Shown: positions 16,763 to 27,704 of the stretch, in pieces
How the letters are laid out: every line of letters begins with the position of its first letter
Numbering within the stretch: position 1 is the stretch's first letter
Source of the DNA: DALYLB01 sp964468345
GTDB taxonomy: Bacteria; Acidobacteriota; Blastocatellia; RBC074
NCBI GenBank assembly: GCA_964468345.1
Contig: CAYXVZ010000001.1
Span: 186,001 to 250,000, forward strand
Direction: 5' to 3'
Length of the DNA stretch: 64,000 bases
The notes under the pieces: generated by a model
Seen by the model: the letters and a program-made list of their open reading frames with translations, nothing else
Told to the model about the DNA's origin: nothing
Database searches by the model: none
Program-made: the position numbers and the translations under genes

Positions 16763-16844
16763 GTCTGGGGTCCGGAGTCTTTGAGGACGAATACTAAATT
16801 TGTATCAGGTTAGTATTCGTCCTCAAAGACTCCGGACCCCAGAC
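16763..16844. repeat. 35-bp perfect inverted repeat (fold-back) between convergent genes
   Basis: Arms 16763-16797 and 16810-16844 are exact reverse complements over 35 bases, with a 12-base loop; outside them a bulged extension (AGACTTTC-like) continues. The element fills the spacer between the stops of the plus-strand regulator (16757) and the minus-strand TonB gene (16866). It would form a very stable hairpin in both transcripts and may end transcription from both sides. Its words (GGGGTCCGGAGTC) resemble those at 11723-11761. Confidence 0.92.
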
Positions 16845-16865
16845 CCCAGACCCGGGACTTTCTGT

Positions 16866-17636
16866 TTACTCCAACGTAAAATTGAAGGTGAGAACTCCCT
16901 GTACCTTAACAGGGACATTGCTCAAGGTGGTGGGTGTGAAGATCCACTGACGGGCGGCATCGCGGGCGGCGTCGCGAAGCGTTGGGTGCCCACTGACTAC
17001 AACAGCCTCGATAACTCGGCCGGTTTCTGAAATCGTCACTTGCACCTGCACCGTTCCGGAAGCGCGTATGGCCTTTGCGATATTCGGATACGCCGGTTTG
17101 ACTCGTTGAAGAACCTTTCCTTGTAAAACTCCTTCGGAAACCTTTTGCGTTTGTGGCTTTTCCGGTGTCGGGGTCGGTTCCGGTGTCGGAGTCGGCCTCG
17201 GAGCTGGCGGAGGCGGCGGTGCAGATTCTTCCGATCTCATTACGCCAGGGACGCCATTCTGATTTCCCATATCCGAAGTCATCCCCACGGACAAATGTGG
17301 ATAGAAGTGACCATTCTGTGCGACTCGAGGGGTTACACTCGACGCCGGCGGAATCTCCGTTAGAGGCTTTTGGGGGACAACAAACTCCGGTGGGGGTTCC
17401 GCGGCAACAGCCTGTTGAAGCGGCGCTGCGGGCATCGGCGCGGGTCCTTGCGGTGGCGGCGGCGCCAGAAGCGCCGAAAGATTATATTCCTCCGCCAGGA
17501 CAGGGCTGAAGGTAATAATGGTGCCGACACAAAGCGCCGCAAGGGCCATTGAATACGCGATACAGGCAATTGCAAAATAGCGCCCGGTTCGATGGCTTCT
17601 CTTCTCCCGCGACGACTCAACAAGTTTCTCAAACAT
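16866..17636 (-). CDS. tonB: TonB-family energy transducer
   Basis: The 256-residue product starts MFEKLVESSREKRSHRTGRY and has one membrane segment (about 22-46, AIACIAYSMALAALCVGTII). A long proline-rich periplasmic stretch follows (PPPPQGPAPMPAAP near 58-70 and PPPPPAPRPTPTPEPTPTPE near 144-163). The C-terminal TonB domain (about 170-255) has VLQRVKPAYPNIAKAIRASG, VQVQVTISETGRVIEAVVVS and AARQWIFTPTT. It should carry proton-motive energy to outer-membrane receptors or act in a related trans-envelope role. The start at 17636 has a good ribosome site (AGGAGAAAC); an in-frame ATG at 17726 lies inside the exbD end. It follows exbD by 61 bases; ExbB is not nearby. Confidence 0.9.
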   Translation of the reverse strand: MFEKLVESSREKRSHRTGRYFAIACIAYSMALAALCVGTIITFSPVLAEEYNLSALLAPPPPQGPAPMPAAPLQQAVAAEPPPEFVVPQKPLTEIPPASSVTPRVAQNGHFYPHLSVGMTSDMGNQNGVPGVMRSEESAPPPPPAPRPTPTPEPTPTPEKPQTQKVSEGVLQGKVLQRVKPAYPNIAKAIRASGTVQVQVTISETGRVIEAVVVSGHPTLRDAARDAARQWIFTPTTLSNVPVKVQGVLTFNFTLE

Positions 17637-17697
17637 GATTGTTTCTCCTGTTCCTTGCGACGATCTATTGCCGATGGATCTGCGATCTGAGACAAAC

Positions 17698-18111
17698 TCA
17701 ATCAAGGTTTTCCAACTGCAATCCAATCGGAAAACTGCCCGCGTTTTTCATCACTTCAATCACCCGCACGACTTTGCCGTAATCGATTGTCCGCGGAGCG
17801 CGAATGAAAACGGACTTCATGTCATATGGCCGGCCATTCAGCGCGCGTGCCAACGCCTGTTCCAATTCCGGCAGCGTCTGCACTGCTTGTGAATTCAGCC
17901 GGTATCCGCCAACGGATTCGACTGTGACAACCAGTTCGCTCCCCGAATCGGTCGCTTGCGCCTCCGCCTTTTGCGGAATCTTCGCCTCGAATTTGCCCTG
18001 CCGCATCGGACTGATCACCATGAATATGATCAGCAGGACCAGCAATACATCGATCAGCGGCGTGACGTTGATAAAGGGCGATGCTATATGCGTTTTTGCT
18101 GTTATTTTCAT
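17698..18111 (-). CDS. exbD: ExbD/TolR-family biopolymer transport protein
   Basis: The 137-residue product has the single membrane helix with its proton-path Asp: INVTPLIDVLLVLLIIFMVI (about 13-32). A periplasmic domain follows, with the usual TVESVGGYRLNSQAV and VFIRAPRTIDYGKVVRVIEV. It is expected to work with ExbB and TonB to use the proton gradient. The start at 18111 (MKITAKTH) gives the common length; in-frame ATGs at 18150 and 18177 are possible. It lies between an anti-sigma gene and tonB on the same strand. No exbB is seen in the window, so the ExbB partner must be encoded elsewhere. Confidence 0.9.
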   Translation of the reverse strand: MKITAKTHIASPFINVTPLIDVLLVLLIIFMVISPMRQGKFEAKIPQKAEAQATDSGSELVVTVESVGGYRLNSQAVQTLPELEQALARALNGRPYDMKSVFIRAPRTIDYGKVVRVIEVMKNAGSFPIGLQLENLD

Positions 18112-18183
18112 ATGCCGATATTGGAAAACTACTGGTAAAGGTCGTTCCATTTCCGAAAAAAAAGCAAAACCGGACACACGAGT

Positions 18184-18226
18184 TCCCGGCGAAGATCGCC
18201 GGGATTCAGACGATCTTCGCGAAGAT
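18184..18226 (-). terminator. Two hairpins between the anti-sigma gene and exbD
   Basis: TCCCGGCGA (18184-18192) pairs with TCGCCGGGA (18196-18204), and ATCTTCGCGAAGAT (18213-18226) is a perfect 14-bp palindrome. Both lie in the 150-base gap after the anti-sigma stop (18262). They could end or attenuate the sigma/anti-sigma transcript before exbD. Confidence 0.4.
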
Positions 18227-18261
18227 TGATAATTTGAATGGTAGAAAGTGAGGCGGGCGGA

Positions 18262-18999
18262 TCAGATCGAGGCGCGCGCCGAAACGGTGATCTTGCCCAA
18301 AATCACAACCGCATCCGAGCTGGTGTTTTGGTTGGAGCGGGCAGGCTGAAAGCTCGCCTTTTGCGTAATACCGTCGGAAAATTTCGCCATGACGCTCGGA
18401 TCGCTGGACGGTAGAAGAATGTTGTTGATCGAGGCGCGTCCGTCTTTTCCGACTTTGACAGTGGCGATGATTTCATCCTCTTCCGAAAGACTGGCGCCGG
18501 CGCTGAGCAATTCGCCATTCGGCGTGAACACGGGCGGCGGCGGCGGCTGCAAGAGCAGCACTTTGAGCCGAATGCTCGGGTCTTCAAAGAATACCTCTGT
18601 GGCAGCCTGTGCCAGCGCGAGGGTGCGGTAGGCTGGGCGAAACACGCCGGTCATCACGATGAAAAAAAGGCACATGGAAACTACGGTCCCGACGCTCTGG
18701 GAAAAAAACCACGTGCGCCATTCCGACAACCAGACCGCGCGACGCTGCGCCTCGGTGTCCCGAACTGCGGCTTCCTGTCGAAGTTCGATCTGAATCTCTC
18801 CAGCGAGCGTCGGAATGGATTCAGGCGCGTCGAGCGCGCGCAACTCCGCGCGCAGCGCGCGCAGTGCGGCAGCCTCACGCCGGCATGTGGAGCATTGCTG
18901 AAGATGCCTGTGCAATGCCGCCTGTTCATGATCAGAAGCCTGACCATCAATATAGGCCGAATACAAAATTGGGATCGTTCTGCAAATCATGGTGTTCAC
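18262..18999 (-). CDS. Zinc-type anti-sigma factor with membrane segment
   Basis: The 245-residue product has an N-terminal zf-HC2/ZAS module: YSAYIDGQASDHEQAALHRH followed by LQQCSTCRREA (H-x3-C-x2-C). Residues about 100-118 form a membrane helix (SVGTVVSMCLFFIVMTGVF). The rest (about 120-245) would be periplasmic and contains LQPPPPPVFTPNG. Such proteins hold an ECF sigma factor at the membrane until a signal frees it. The ECF gene is directly upstream. It could start at 18999 or at the ATG at 18990. The outer domain has no family I recognise. Confidence 0.85.
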   Translation of the reverse strand: MNTMICRTIPILYSAYIDGQASDHEQAALHRHLQQCSTCRREAAALRALRAELRALDAPESIPTLAGEIQIELRQEAAVRDTEAQRRAVWLSEWRTWFFSQSVGTVVSMCLFFIVMTGVFRPAYRTLALAQAATEVFFEDPSIRLKVLLLQPPPPPVFTPNGELLSAGASLSEEDEIIATVKVGKDGRASINNILLPSSDPSVMAKFSDGITQKASFQPARSNQNTSSDAVVILGKITVSARASI

Positions 19000-19040
19000 T
19001 TCCTCCGGAATCTAACCGGGGAATGGAATCTAACGATCGA

Positions 19041-19174
19041 GGAGCATTGCTCATCGTGAGCGCTGCTGTTTAAAAGAACCTGGATCGGTTGCTGACCTAT
19101 CACAGGCTCACTTTTATTTCGCACGACCCATCGGCTTTGAGCGTCGAAAACGCGCTCACGATGAGCAATACTCC
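19041..19174. repeat. 23-bp inverted repeat spanning the sigma / anti-sigma spacer
   Basis: Arms 19041-19063 and 19152-19174 are reverse complements with one mismatch (22 of 23), separated by 88 bases. Both lie in the 184-base spacer between the ECF sigma stop and the anti-sigma start. Folded in the mRNA it would enclose the leader of the anti-sigma gene, so it may tune the sigma:anti-sigma ratio. Confidence 0.85.
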
Positions 19175-19183
19175 CCGAACCTC

Positions 19184-19879
19184 TTAACTCCTGTCTCCTG
19201 CTTGCACGATTTCTTTAAGCATCTCGCGCCCGCGCGCGATTCGCGATTTGACCGTGCCTACTGATACTTCCGTCACCCAGGCGATTTCTTCGTAGGAAAG
19301 TCCTTCGATGTCCCGCAGTATGACGGCAATGCGAAAATCTTTTTTCAGGTCAGTCAGCGCTCGCTCAAGGCGTGCCGTCCGCTCTCGTCGCAGGACTTCA
19401 GCTTCCGGGGTCGCCTCATCGCTTTCCAAGGAATCTTTCAGCGATCGTTCCGAATCATCCAGCAAACCCAACGTAATGATCGGCGAATCAAGCGAGATCA
19501 GATTGCAGCGATGGCGTCGACGCCACCATCGCTCCATGCTGCGTGCCTGATTGATCGCAATCCGACAAATCCAGGTCTTGAGACTTGCTTCTCCCCGAAA
19601 GTTCGAGAAGTGGCGGTAAATCTTTAAAAATGTCTCCTGGGTTGCGTCTCTCGCATCTTCCGGATCGTTCAAGATCCGAAATGCGAGGGCATGCACCAGG
19701 GATTGATATTGCTCGACCAGCTCATCAAAGGCGGCCATTTCGCCTGCTCGCAGGCGCTCAATCATGATCGTTTCGAATGGGGAAACATGCGCTGATCGGG
19801 GAGCCCCGGTCTCCGTGATGAAATCCCGCCGTAACTCTTCAAGCCCGGCGATCAGTAATCCATCTTTCTCAGCTAGCAT
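19184..19879 (-). CDS. ECF (sigma-70 family, RpoE-like) sigma factor
   Basis: The 231-residue product has region 2 (DELVEQYQSLVHALAFRILN, DPEDARDATQETFLKIYRHF, EASLKTWICRIAINQARSME). Region 4 is at the C-terminus (LERALTDLKKDFRIAVILRD, IEGLSYEEIAWVTEVSVGTV, KSRIARGREMLK). The acidic insert between them (LLDDSERSLKDSLESDEATP) is usual for RpoE-like factors. It directs RNA polymerase to a stress or signal regulon, held by the adjacent anti-sigma factor. The first 30 residues precede the normal start of region 2, so an internal start near MIERLRAGEM is possible. An inverted repeat at 19928-19958 upstream may be its control site. Confidence 0.93.
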   Translation of the reverse strand: MLAEKDGLLIAGLEELRRDFITETGAPRSAHVSPFETIMIERLRAGEMAAFDELVEQYQSLVHALAFRILNDPEDARDATQETFLKIYRHFSNFRGEASLKTWICRIAINQARSMERWWRRRHRCNLISLDSPIITLGLLDDSERSLKDSLESDEATPEAEVLRRERTARLERALTDLKKDFRIAVILRDIEGLSYEEIAWVTEVSVGTVKSRIARGREMLKEIVQAGDRS

Positions 19880-20333
19880 GCAAACCCAATCTCCAACGGG
19901 AATTGGTCAGTTGAGACCTAAATTTTTATCGTTCATTTCGGTTTTCATTTCGAACGATGTTAGCTTAGATACCTTGCCTTGCAGAAAGTTCCCGGCCGCA
20001 ATGAAAAATTTACGTATTTTTCCGTGAATCGGCCTATTGTACGCCATATTTCCTCAATTTCCAGTGCCTGCAGGAAGTCGGCGAGAGGTTGAAAAATTTC
20101 CTGTAAGCCATACAAATTAAAGTGCTTGGAAAATATCTTGCGGTCAATAATGACCGTATGATACCCTCGGACCTGATTTAGTAGCGCTCCTCACGGCATA
20201 CCGTTTCCGACTAGCGCACTGATCCCTCCCGTCCGTACCCCGATCCTGCGGACATTTTACATAAAAGCTTGTCCCGACACGCCTTGTCTTGCGTTTCAGC
20301 CGTCTGATTCATGGCTGTGGGAGATAGTAATTT
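19880..20333. other. 454-base divergent spacer between ECF sigma and the large repeat protein
   Basis: It holds ATCGTTC (19928-19934) and its inverse GAACGAT (19952-19958) flanking two direct ATTTCG copies, a candidate operator for the sigma gene. There is also a 6-bp-stem hairpin CGGTCA-ATAA-TGACCG (20141-20156). I see no coding frame and no riboswitch I can name. The leader of the repeat protein ends GGGAGATAG before ATG. Confidence 0.35.
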
Positions 20334-23873
<3,540 letters not shown>

Positions 23874-23899
23874 CGGCCAGTCCTGCAGCGCAAATAGAG

Positions 23900-23940
23900 A
23901 AAGCCGGATGAAATGAGGAATCTCATTTCATCCGGCTTTT
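23900..23940. terminator. Rho-independent terminator, 18-bp perfect stem, probably two-way
   Basis: Arms 23900-23917 and 23922-23939 pair perfectly with a 4-base loop; a T-run follows on the plus strand and the mirrored A-run (AAA) starts the left arm. It sits between the convergent ends of the repeat protein (23873) and the chemoreceptor (24009). Confidence 0.9.
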
Positions 23941-24008
23941 GTCCTCGATACTCTCTGCGCCAGTCCAACCTCGGCCCACCCCACTCATATCCGAAAAATT
24001 GCCTGTGG

Positions 24009-25277
24009 TTACCGGTGCATCAGATTCTCTACGGCGGATGCAATTTCCTGAGTTGCGGCCGACTGTTGCTCGGTGGCGGATGCGATCTGGGCAATCATAC
24101 CGCGAACGTTATCAATCTCAGTCACGATCTTTACAAGAGCATGCTCCGCCTCTCGGGAAGACACTTCGCCGGCTCTGACTTGATCGTGTCCCTGATCCAT
24201 TGTTTTGATGGTTATACCTGCACTTCGCTGAATTTCAGTAATCATTTCCGCGATATCGTGAGTCGCATCACGGGTTCTTTCGGCAAGTTTGCGGACTTCA
24301 CTCGCGACCACCGCAAAACCCCGGCCAAGCTCGCCAGCACGGGCGGCCTCGATCGCCGCATTGAGAGCAAGCAGGTTGGTCTGGTCCGCGATCTCATCGA
24401 TAACCTCAACGACTTTGCCGATATTTTCGGATTTCTCACCGAGTTGTGAAACCAGATCCGAGGACGAGCGAACGAAAGCGGTAATTTGCTGCATCGATTC
24501 CATCGCCTGGTTAACGATCCTCTGCCCTTTTGCCGCAGTCGCTGTTACTCCTTCGGTTGTCACAGAGGCTTCTCTCGTATTTTCCGCAACGGCACGTATG
24601 GTCGCGCTCATTTCATGCATCGCGCTCGCGATCTGGCTCAAATGCTTTTCCAGATAACGTTGCCGATCCTGCATGCGCTCCTTCTCTTCGGCCAACTTGC
24701 GATCCGCGGTAACATCGATCCAGCAGGCCATATAACAAAGCACTTTTCCAGGATCCTCTGCCTCCCAGATCGGATATGTACTGGTACGAAAAATGGTTTC
24801 GCCAATCGGAATGTCCGCATGATGCGGTAATTTGTGCGGGTCAGCCAGAATGCGACGGATATGATCCGGATCCCGATGATACTGATGTATGGAATTTCCC
24901 TCTGCTCTCCCTACATCCGCTCCGCGCAAGCCGAGATTGAGGCCTTGACGATATTTTGCGAAAGCCTCACGAGCGAAGCGGTTCATATAGAACACGCGAT
25001 TTTCGTGTGTAGTATCGCATAGCATCACCACATTGCTGACATTATCGAGCATCTGCATCAGACGATGAATATCGGCCCTCTGCCGAGCATTCTCCCCTCG
25101 ATTTTCGTTCAACTCTTTGCGGAGAGAGGCTTCGCTTTCTGACAACAAGCGATTGCGCTCTTCAGCCTGAACCGAATCATGCTCTCGTCTTCTTTCGAAT
25201 TGCTCAAGCTGTGCTTCCTCAATCAATGGCGGAGGCGATGCTTGAAGATAGGATCTGAATATTGACCACGTTCCCAT
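24009..25277 (-). CDS. Soluble PAS-containing methyl-accepting chemotaxis protein
   Basis: The 422-residue product has an N-terminal coiled coil (about 20-70, rich in Glu/Arg), then a PAS-like sensor (about 72-190: LMQMLDNVSNVVMLCDTTHE, VFYMNRFAREAF, ending CYMACWIDVTADRKLAEEKE). The chemoreceptor signalling hairpin follows; its tip is fully canonical (IADQTNLLALNAAIEAARAG then ELGRGFAVVASEVRKLAERT). No membrane segment or HAMP domain is present, so it is a cytoplasmic receptor that should contact CheA/CheW. The PAS type with DTTHENRVFYMN resembles Aer2-like haem or redox PAS domains, but no ligand can be proved. No che gene is near. The gene ends at the shared terminator. Confidence 0.9.
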   Translation of the reverse strand: MGTWSIFRSYLQASPPPLIEEAQLEQFERRREHDSVQAEERNRLLSESEASLRKELNENRGENARQRADIHRLMQMLDNVSNVVMLCDTTHENRVFYMNRFAREAFAKYRQGLNLGLRGADVGRAEGNSIHQYHRDPDHIRRILADPHKLPHHADIPIGETIFRTSTYPIWEAEDPGKVLCYMACWIDVTADRKLAEEKERMQDRQRYLEKHLSQIASAMHEMSATIRAVAENTREASVTTEGVTATAAKGQRIVNQAMESMQQITAFVRSSSDLVSQLGEKSENIGKVVEVIDEIADQTNLLALNAAIEAARAGELGRGFAVVASEVRKLAERTRDATHDIAEMITEIQRSAGITIKTMDQGHDQVRAGEVSSREAEHALVKIVTEIDNVRGMIAQIASATEQQSAATQEIASAVENLMHR

Positions 25278-25796
25278 GATGTCTCTTGAGTCTCCGAGTC
25301 GAGTTTATCTTTACCGATGCCCTCGAGATGATATCAACTTGAAGCATTGGATTTTGTCGAGCCAGTGTCACGTTTTGCATATCGGTGACAACGGGAAAAA
25401 CTTTATTCTGTCCGGCCCTCTCTCTGAATAGTCTCATCACATCGGGGGTTTACAGATAATGTCTTACAGGTATAATGCCTACATCGCACGAACGATTTGG
25501 ATAGTTTGCCCTTTGGTACCGTCCCCTGCATCTCGGCGGAGACGCGTTTCCGATCTATGGCTTCACTACAACTCGAGATGATCGCGAGAGGAAACCATAG
25601 CGGAAGACCGCCCGCCCCAGCAACGGATATTGCGACGTAAAAGCACGGATGGCCACACCAACAGATTTCCTCCGACTTTCATAAATTCAAGCTGCCTCGT
25701 CACGAGGTTTCCTCTATGGTTGTTGTGCTGTCGGGGAAAGGTGTGCCTGACGGCCAATGGCCTGCGGGCGAGGGGGCAGCCATAATCCGGATTGAG
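25278..25796. other. 519-base spacer upstream of the polysaccharide locus
   Basis: It holds a promoter-like pair at 25449-25476 and a leader of about 310 bases before the chosen wzm start. An in-frame ATG at 25716 with a fair GAGGT site would extend Wzm by 27 residues that do not look like the family. No other gene is supported. Confidence 0.4.
25449..25476 (+). promoter_or_regulatory. Candidate promoter of the polysaccharide locus
   Basis: TTTACA (25449-25454) and a perfect TATAAT (25471-25476) lie 16 bases apart on the plus strand, about 320 bases before wzm. Everything to 55603 is on this strand, so this could drive the first part of the locus. Confidence 0.5.
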
Positions 25797-26642
25797 ATGA
25801 ATCAAGGACAGCCTGTCGAAACAACGTACACATGGCGCATCGAACCGGCCCGCGGCTGGGTCGGGTTAAAACTCGCGGAGCTTTGGGAGTACCGTGAGTT
25901 GCTTTACTTTCTGACCTGGCGCGATATCAAGGTTCGTTATAAACAGACCTCCCTTGGCATTGCCTGGGCAATCATTCAGCCGTTCTTCACGATGCTGATC
26001 TTCAATTTATCCTTTGGCAAACTGGCGAAGATCCCGTCGGACGGCCTGCCCTATCCCATCTTCTGTTACGCCGCGCTGGTGCCGTGGTCCTTTTTCTCGA
26101 ACGGGCTGACGCAATCTTCCAACAGTCTGGTGGGAAATTCGAATCTTATAACGAAGGTCTATTTTCCGCGCCTTTCCATCCCGCTGGCGACGGTGCTCTC
26201 GGGCGTCGTCGATTTCGCGTTGGCCTTTTTGTTACTACTCGGAATGATGGGATGGTATGGAACCCGCCCGTCGATCAATCTCATCTTTCTGCCGCTGTTC
26301 CTGCTGCTGGCCCTGATCACTTCTCTGGGCGTGGGCTTGTGGCTGTCGGCGCTCAACGTCGAATATCGTGACGTTCGGTACATCGTCCCGTTTCTCACGC
26401 AATTCTGGATGCTGGCGACACCGATTGCGTATCCGAGCAGCCTGCTCAGTCAACCGTGGCGAACGATCTTCGGGCTCAATCCGATGACGGGCGTGGTCGA
26501 AGGTTTTCGCTGGGCCTTGCTGGGCACTCATAGCGCCCCGGGTTCGCTGTTGCTCGTTTCCTCCCTGGCGGCCGTGGTAATTCTGGTCGGCGGCGCATTT
26601 TATTTCCGGCGCATGGAACGAACCTTTGCGGACGTGGTGTAA
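25797..26642 (+). CDS. wzm: ABC transporter permease for surface polysaccharide (Wzm/TagG family)
   Basis: The 281-residue product has the ABC-2 polysaccharide export layout. An amphipathic start IEPARGWVGLKLAELWEYRE is followed by LLYFLTWRDIKVRYKQTSLG and IAWAIIQPFFTMLIFNLSFG, a family hallmark. Six membrane segments follow, and the second hallmark is LWLSALNVEYRDVRYIVPFL then ATPIAYPSSLL. It forms the inner-membrane channel that, with the Wzt ATPase encoded 5.5 kb downstream (32103-33359), exports lipid-linked polysaccharide. The start at 25797 fits family length; 25716 is the alternative. Its stop lies 5 bases before neuB. The separation of wzm and wzt by neuBCA, a methyltransferase and asnB is unusual, as they are usually adjacent. 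Confidence 0.9.
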   Translation: MNQGQPVETTYTWRIEPARGWVGLKLAELWEYRELLYFLTWRDIKVRYKQTSLGIAWAIIQPFFTMLIFNLSFGKLAKIPSDGLPYPIFCYAALVPWSFFSNGLTQSSNSLVGNSNLITKVYFPRLSIPLATVLSGVVDFALAFLLLLGMMGWYGTRPSINLIFLPLFLLLALITSLGVGLWLSALNVEYRDVRYIVPFLTQFWMLATPIAYPSSLLSQPWRTIFGLNPMTGVVEGFRWALLGTHSAPGSLLLVSSLAAVVILVGGAFYFRRMERTFADVV

Positions 26643-26647
26643 ATACC

Positions 26648-27673
26648 GTGAATTTTTTCGACGAATACAAAGATCGCTGTTTAGTCATCGGTGAAATCGC
26701 GCAGACGCACGATGGCAGCCTGGGCACGGCGCATGCGTACATCGACGCGGTCGCCAATGCGGGCGCGGACGCCATCAAGTTTCAAACGCATATCGCCGCG
26801 GCTGAAAGCACGCCGGGCGAACCCTGGCGTGTGAAGTTCAGCCCCCAGGATGCAACCCGGTACGATTACTGGCGGCGCATGGAATTCACCGAAGAGCAAT
26901 GGGCCGGCCTGGCCGCGCACGCGCATGATCGCGGGATTGCCTTTCTGTCTTCTCCATTCTCATTCGCGGCCGTCGACCTCCTGGATCGCATCGGAGTTCC
27001 GGCATGGAAAGTGGGCGCGGGAGAAACAACCAATCTGCCGATGCTCGAGAAAATGGCGAAGACCCGAAAAGGAATTATTCTCTCGAGCGGAATGACAACC
27101 TGGGAGGAACTCGACAGTGCAGTCCAGTGCGTGCAAACGCATGGTGCGCCGGTCGCGATCCTGCAATGCACATCGGCCTATCCCTGCCCGCCGGAGAAAC
27201 TGGGACTCAATGTCATCGGCGAACTTCGCGAGCGGTATGCATGCCCGGTCGGCTTGTCTGATCATTCGGGGACGATCTATGCGGGTCTTGCCGCGGCAAC
27301 GCTCGGCGCGGACATTCTCGAACTTCATGTAACTTTTTCGCGCGAATGTTTCGGGCCGGATGTGATCGCCTCCGTAACAACGGCCGAATTGCGGCAACTG
27401 GTCGAGGGAATCCGCTTCATCGAACGGGCGCGGGCCAATCCTGTTGACAAGCAGGCAATGGCCGCCGAATTGGCCCCTTTGCGAAAGACATTTACGAAAA
27501 GCATCGTCGCGGCGCGGAATCTTGACGAAGGCAAGGCGCTGACAGCCGACGACCTCGCACTAAAGAAGCCTGGGACGGGCATTCCCGCCGCGCGATTCAA
27601 TGAAATCGTCGGCCGCCGCCTTTGCGTCGCGGTGCAGGCGGATCAGATGATCCGGGAAGAAGACCTGGTTTGA
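26648..27673 (+). CDS. neuB: Nonulosonic (sialic-type) acid synthase NeuB
   Basis: The 341-residue product condenses phosphoenolpyruvate with an N-acylmannosamine-type sugar to make a nine-carbon nonulosonic acid. The TIM-barrel part has CLVIGEIAQTHDGSLGTAHA, ADAIKFQTHIAAAES and GIAFLSSPFSFAAVDLLDRI. WKVGAGETTNLPMLEKMA, GIILSSGMTTWEELD, ILQCTSAYPCPPEKLGLNVI and VGLSDHSGT are further hallmarks. A C-terminal SAF (antifreeze-like) domain starts near 280 (KSIVAARNLDEGKALTADDL). The start is GTG at 26648. It is followed by neuC and neuA, giving a complete nonulosonate module. Which acid (N-acetylneuraminate or legionaminate type) cannot be decided from sequence alone. Confidence 0.93.
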   Translation: MNFFDEYKDRCLVIGEIAQTHDGSLGTAHAYIDAVANAGADAIKFQTHIAAAESTPGEPWRVKFSPQDATRYDYWRRMEFTEEQWAGLAAHAHDRGIAFLSSPFSFAAVDLLDRIGVPAWKVGAGETTNLPMLEKMAKTRKGIILSSGMTTWEELDSAVQCVQTHGAPVAILQCTSAYPCPPEKLGLNVIGELRERYACPVGLSDHSGTIYAGLAAATLGADILELHVTFSRECFGPDVIASVTTAELRQLVEGIRFIERARANPVDKQAMAAELAPLRKTFTKSIVAARNLDEGKALTADDLALKKPGTGIPAARFNEIVGRRLCVAVQADQMIREEDLV

Positions 27674-27699
27674 AATTTGAGATCTGAGATTTGAAATTT
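27669..27699. repeat. Direct repeat TTTGAAATTT flanking the neuB-neuC spacer
   Basis: Two copies (27669-27678 and 27690-27699) frame GAGATCTGAGA in the 31-base gap after neuB. Low-complexity words of this kind recur in spacers of this window. Confidence 0.6.
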
Positions 27700-27704
27700 T
27701 CCGT

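Noticed and set aside
20160..20333. Riboswitch or c-di-GMP aptamer before the repeat protein
   Set aside because: GCGC and ACGG/CCGT pieces can pair, but the conserved core bases of known aptamers are not found.
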